Positions 61,230-64,000 of a stretch of 64,000 nucleotides of DNA are shown piece after piece. The first letter of the stretch is position 1; every line of letters starts with the position of its first letter. The stretch is from positions 128,027,388-128,091,387 of the forward strand of contig NC_134644.1 of the NCBI RefSeq assembly GCF_030463565.1, read 5' to 3'. Both the position numbers and the translations under genes were made by a program. A model generated the notes under the pieces. The model saw only the letters and a program-made list of their open reading frames with translations. It had not been told where the DNA came from and made no database searches. Source of the DNA: Pelecanus crispus. Its lineage: Eukaryota > Chordata > Aves > Pelecaniformes > Pelecanidae.

Positions 61230-61262
61230 TGTAGCTGGCAATGAACATTCATGCCAGCTACA
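61230..61262. repeat. Hairpin, 15-bp stem with a one-base bulge and 2-base loop
   Basis: TGTAGCTGGCA at 61230-61240 is the reverse complement of TGCCAGCTACA at 61252-61262. After a bulged A, TGAA pairs with TTCA around CA, so almost the whole 33 bases fold. Confidence 0.88.
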
Positions 61263-62060
61263 TGAATGAAGGAGATTTCCTTCACTGCAAACAGTTATAT
61301 TTAATAAATTAAAAGGTCTTGACTTTTGTATGCATAGTCAGATAGGTGCAATTTGTCTGCCTCTGCATCTATTGTAACCACAGATCACGTAAATCCTGTT
61401 GTGTTGCTCCATAGGTAGCTAGATGTTTTTTCCTTCACCTATATTCTGTGCTTTTCATTTGGTAAGAAGTAATTTCCAGACCAAAGTGTTATGAGGACTG
61501 ACAGATCAGGTGTTATAAGACAGCAATAGAATTAAAATGCTTTGACTTTGAATATTCCAGAAGCTCAGATGCAACCCTAACCTAATTCTGGCACTATCCT
61601 GGTTTTACTCACCTGTGGACGTGATTGTCTCTTTCATGTGCTATTGCACTTCTGCTCCTCTGAAGTCATGTTTTTACATTGCTTCTGCACTTACGACTCA
61701 CTCTTGTTATGGATCTGTCCTAGATTCTTTTCTTTGGCCCTCTAACTGGATATTTTAACTATGTTTAAAAATGGGGGAGGAGAAGGTAGGCAAACGTGTT
61801 AGATTGTCAGGTTCTGCAACATTACTGACATGACCAGTAAGTGCTCTTCGCTTTATTACCAAATGACCCAACTCTCAAATTAATAAATTGACATGTTAAC
61901 GGAGCTGTAAGATATTGCTGTTCTTCAGCATCTGACTCTTGTTTACACTTGTTTTTAAGGAGGGTGACCCATCTGGTATAATCTTCCTTCTTTTAAATTG
62001 ACAAACAGTGTTGTATTTAAGAAAATAAAAGTATTGCTCTCACCTAGGGTTTGGGTTCCT

Positions 62061-62083
62061 CCCCCCCCCCCCCCCCCCCCCCC
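62061..62083 (+). repeat. C23 homopolymer
   Basis: Twenty-three consecutive C bases, preceded by GGGTTCCT, in SPIDR intron 5. The true length is uncertain in any assembly. Confidence 0.9.
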
Positions 62084-64000
62084 GCCTTCCTGGCAGGTAT
62101 GTAACTAGCTGTAGTTGTGTGCTGTTGTTTTTGTTTTCATATGTATATAACTGAAGATGGTTAGAGATGCATTCATGGCTCAGGATTCAACTGTGCTTTG
62201 GAAATGGGGCTTTACCATTAAAATTATTGGTGGATAGGTGGGGTTTTCTTTTGTTTGTTAAATAGAAACATAATGTGCTGCAATTGAAAGTTTTAATTCA
62301 AACAGTATGTACTAAAGTCAGTGAATGTGTTACTCTGGTTTTGGTCATGGTGCAGCTAATTGCATCCAATCGCTTGAGATTCCCTAAACCGCAAATGAAA
62401 ATATTCCAGGACTTAACAAACTGAAATAGTTCATGTTCCAGAGAGATGAGGTGGTTTAGGAGAAGGGCAGTAGAGCACAGGGCTTGCTGTCTTTTCTGTT
62501 CAGCCACCAAATATGAGGACTCATTTATTTTTTAATTGTAAGAGATCCCAACTCTTTTTTTTTCTTTTTTTTTTTTTTTTAAACATCCCATTCACAGTCT
62601 TGAAGGGTGTAAGAACAAATGATCTTATTGAATACATACTTCAACGATATAGCAAAAAATTAATCTCACCCTGTTTGAGCTAATAGTCCTGTGCATTTGC
62701 TCAGAGGCCATAAGTCACACTGCGTGTTAGGAAGACAAGTAGCCTGCATGATTGCGGTAAGTGTGTCGCATCCTGCCCTCAACTTTGCCCTCCTTGGAGG
62801 CTCTGGCAGTCTCCCTGTGGTTTGCCTAGTAGCCAGCTGGGAGTGGCTCGAGGAAACTTCTCTAACCTGTGGATCTGGTTCTCGAGCAAACTTTCAGACT
62901 TAACAGTATCTTGGTGCTCCTTGCCAAGCCCAATTAGGAGAGAAGCAAAGGTACTGGGGCAGGCTTTCAAAGTTTGGCAGAGAACTCATCTGTAATTTTG
63001 TGACAAATTTAATTGTGTGTATTCAAAGCATGTTGTATGGGGATCAGTGTGTTTTTTTTTTTTTTTTCCTCCTTGACAACCCAGTAAACTCCTTTGTAAA
63101 CATGAGACTACCAAAGAGTTTCCCTCTTCTCTGAAAATCTTCCCCCTATCTCTGCTGCAGGAGTAATGTTTCTGGCTGTGCTTGGAGGGAAATGGGTAGG
63201 TAACTGCTTTGGTGATGCAGATGGTGTGAATGCCAGCACATTTTGTTAAATAAATATGAACTGCTCCTTCCATAGGGATCTTTAAAGATAACCTATCAGG
63301 TCAAGGCATGTCGTTGGAAATTTATGTGTCTTGATATGAATTCCCTGTCATCTGTGTCATCAGCAATCTGTATTTCTTATTTGAATGCCTTTCCTTCCTA
63401 TAACTTACCTAACTCTGAATTCATTTATCTCTGCTACTTATTTAGGTCCCCTCCTTGATCCGGACGGAGCCTGACCATAGAAAGAAGAGATTAGAAATTA
63501 TTATCTCCACTGTTGTTTCTCTTGCTCTGTGAAAATTTTCACTTATACTTGGTTCTGTCAAAAGATCGTTAATTGTTTATAGAGAGCTTTTAAATTATTC
63601 ATTCTTCAAGTAGTCCCATTCTCTACTTTGTCCTGATCAACATTTGTGGTTTTTTTTCCATATGTGAATGTATCCTTAGTGTATCCCACAGAGATACAAA
63701 AGAAAACGGTGTAAGAATTGTATTCTTTAGATTTTTTTTTTTTGCTTCAGGATGCAGTTACTCAGAAAATGGCATTTTGAGCATCCAAAAAAATATATCT
63801 GCAAAACACCAAACACATGACTTCTTTCTCATTACTTTTTTTGTTTTCATCCTTGGGGCATTAAAGCAGACTTATTTTCCCCACTGTTATAGTATTGGAG
63901 CTAATACTAATTTAATTTGAAAGGCATAAACAGGGTTCTGGTTGGAAGGAAAAGACTTGTGAAAGGATTTTCTGTGATACTAAACAGGGACTACTAAAGG

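Larger units (their letters stand above)
31341..64000 (+). other. SPIDR: SPIDR gene, 5' portion, runs off the right edge
   Basis: This gene-level span has five coding exons totalling 594 bp (198 codons) and introns of 8,261, 1,043, 1,515 and 2,647 bp, followed by a fifth intron of more than 18.6 kb. SPIDR (KIAA0146) is a nuclear scaffold that links the BLM helicase and RAD51 in homologous recombination. The human protein is about 915 residues, so roughly the first fifth is here: the conserved N-terminal patch and the following acidic, serine-rich, probably disordered region. Identity rests on exon 2 and on the IDWE and EISD acidic motifs of exons 4-5. The OB-like and C-terminal parts lie to the right of the window. 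Confidence 0.93.
45401..64000 (+). other. SPIDR intron 5 (partial, more than 18.6 kb)
   Basis: No exon continuing the SPIDR frame (phase 0, acidic segment) was recognised up to the window end. The intron holds two short minus-oriented CR1 fragments, an orphan CpG island at 46.3-47.2 kb, a large CR1 copy at 57.1-58.5 kb, tandem duplications, a hairpin and several homopolymers. The stretches 47.3-50.2, 51.2-57.0 and 58.5-64.0 kb otherwise hold nothing I can identify. An exon with low conservation could have been missed. Confidence 0.65.

Noticed and set aside
45401..64000. Search for SPIDR exon 6
   Set aside because: No acceptor-bounded phase-0 frame with the expected acidic, serine-rich continuation was recognised. 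I conclude it lies to the right of the window, though a poorly conserved exon could be missed.
1..64000. tRNA, rRNA, CRISPR arrays, endogenous retrovirus or DNA transposon coding regions
   Set aside because: None was recognised by eye on either strand. Structured RNA genes could only be excluded with a covariance-model search.

Overview
The window looks like avian nuclear DNA. It is intron-rich vertebrate sequence with very sparse coding content. Its only recognisable interspersed repeats are CR1 LINEs, several ending in the ATTCTATG-type 3' repeats typical of birds. Nothing bacterial, plasmid-borne or viral was recognised. The species cannot be named from the sequence.

Two protein-coding genes are supported, arranged head to head. 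On the minus strand, from about 21.4 kb leftwards and out of the window, lies the 5' part of an ethanolaminephosphotransferase-1-like gene, a SELENOI/EPT1 paralogue of the CDP-alcohol phosphotransferase family. Three coding exons are present (21377-21433, 7391-7459, 1179-1287) with consensus splice sites and compatible phases. Together they encode the first 78 residues, up to the first membrane segment. The catalytic exons lie beyond base 1. On the plus strand, from 31341 rightwards and out of the window, is the 5' part of SPIDR (scaffold protein involved in DNA repair, KIAA0146). Five coding exons (31341-31355, 39617-39772, 40816-40894, 42410-42595, 45243-45400) join in frame into 198 codons. 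Everything from 45401 to 64000 is read as part of one long intron.

Each gene starts in a CpG island. The first (about 21.06-22.29 kb) contains a G-rich minisatellite of 15-16 bp units organised in a 110-bp higher-order repeat, directly upstream of the paralogue's start codon. The second (about 30.5-31.96 kb) has NRF1, CRE-like, CCAAT and E-box motifs just before the SPIDR start. A third GC-rich island (about 46.3-47.2 kb) lies inside SPIDR intron 5 and has no gene assigned to it.

The rest is intronic or intergenic. It holds CR1 fragments of different ages, including one 1.4-kb copy with a nearly open reverse-transcriptase frame at 57.1-58.5 kb, a pentanucleotide array grown from a CR1 tail at 27.1 kb, small tandem duplications, hairpins and homopolymer runs. 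The two genes are not known to act together: one belongs to ethanolamine phospholipid synthesis and the other to homologous recombination. I found no evidence of a new multi-gene system. The best leads are the divergent EPT1 paralogue, the minisatellite at its promoter and the orphan island in SPIDR intron 5.
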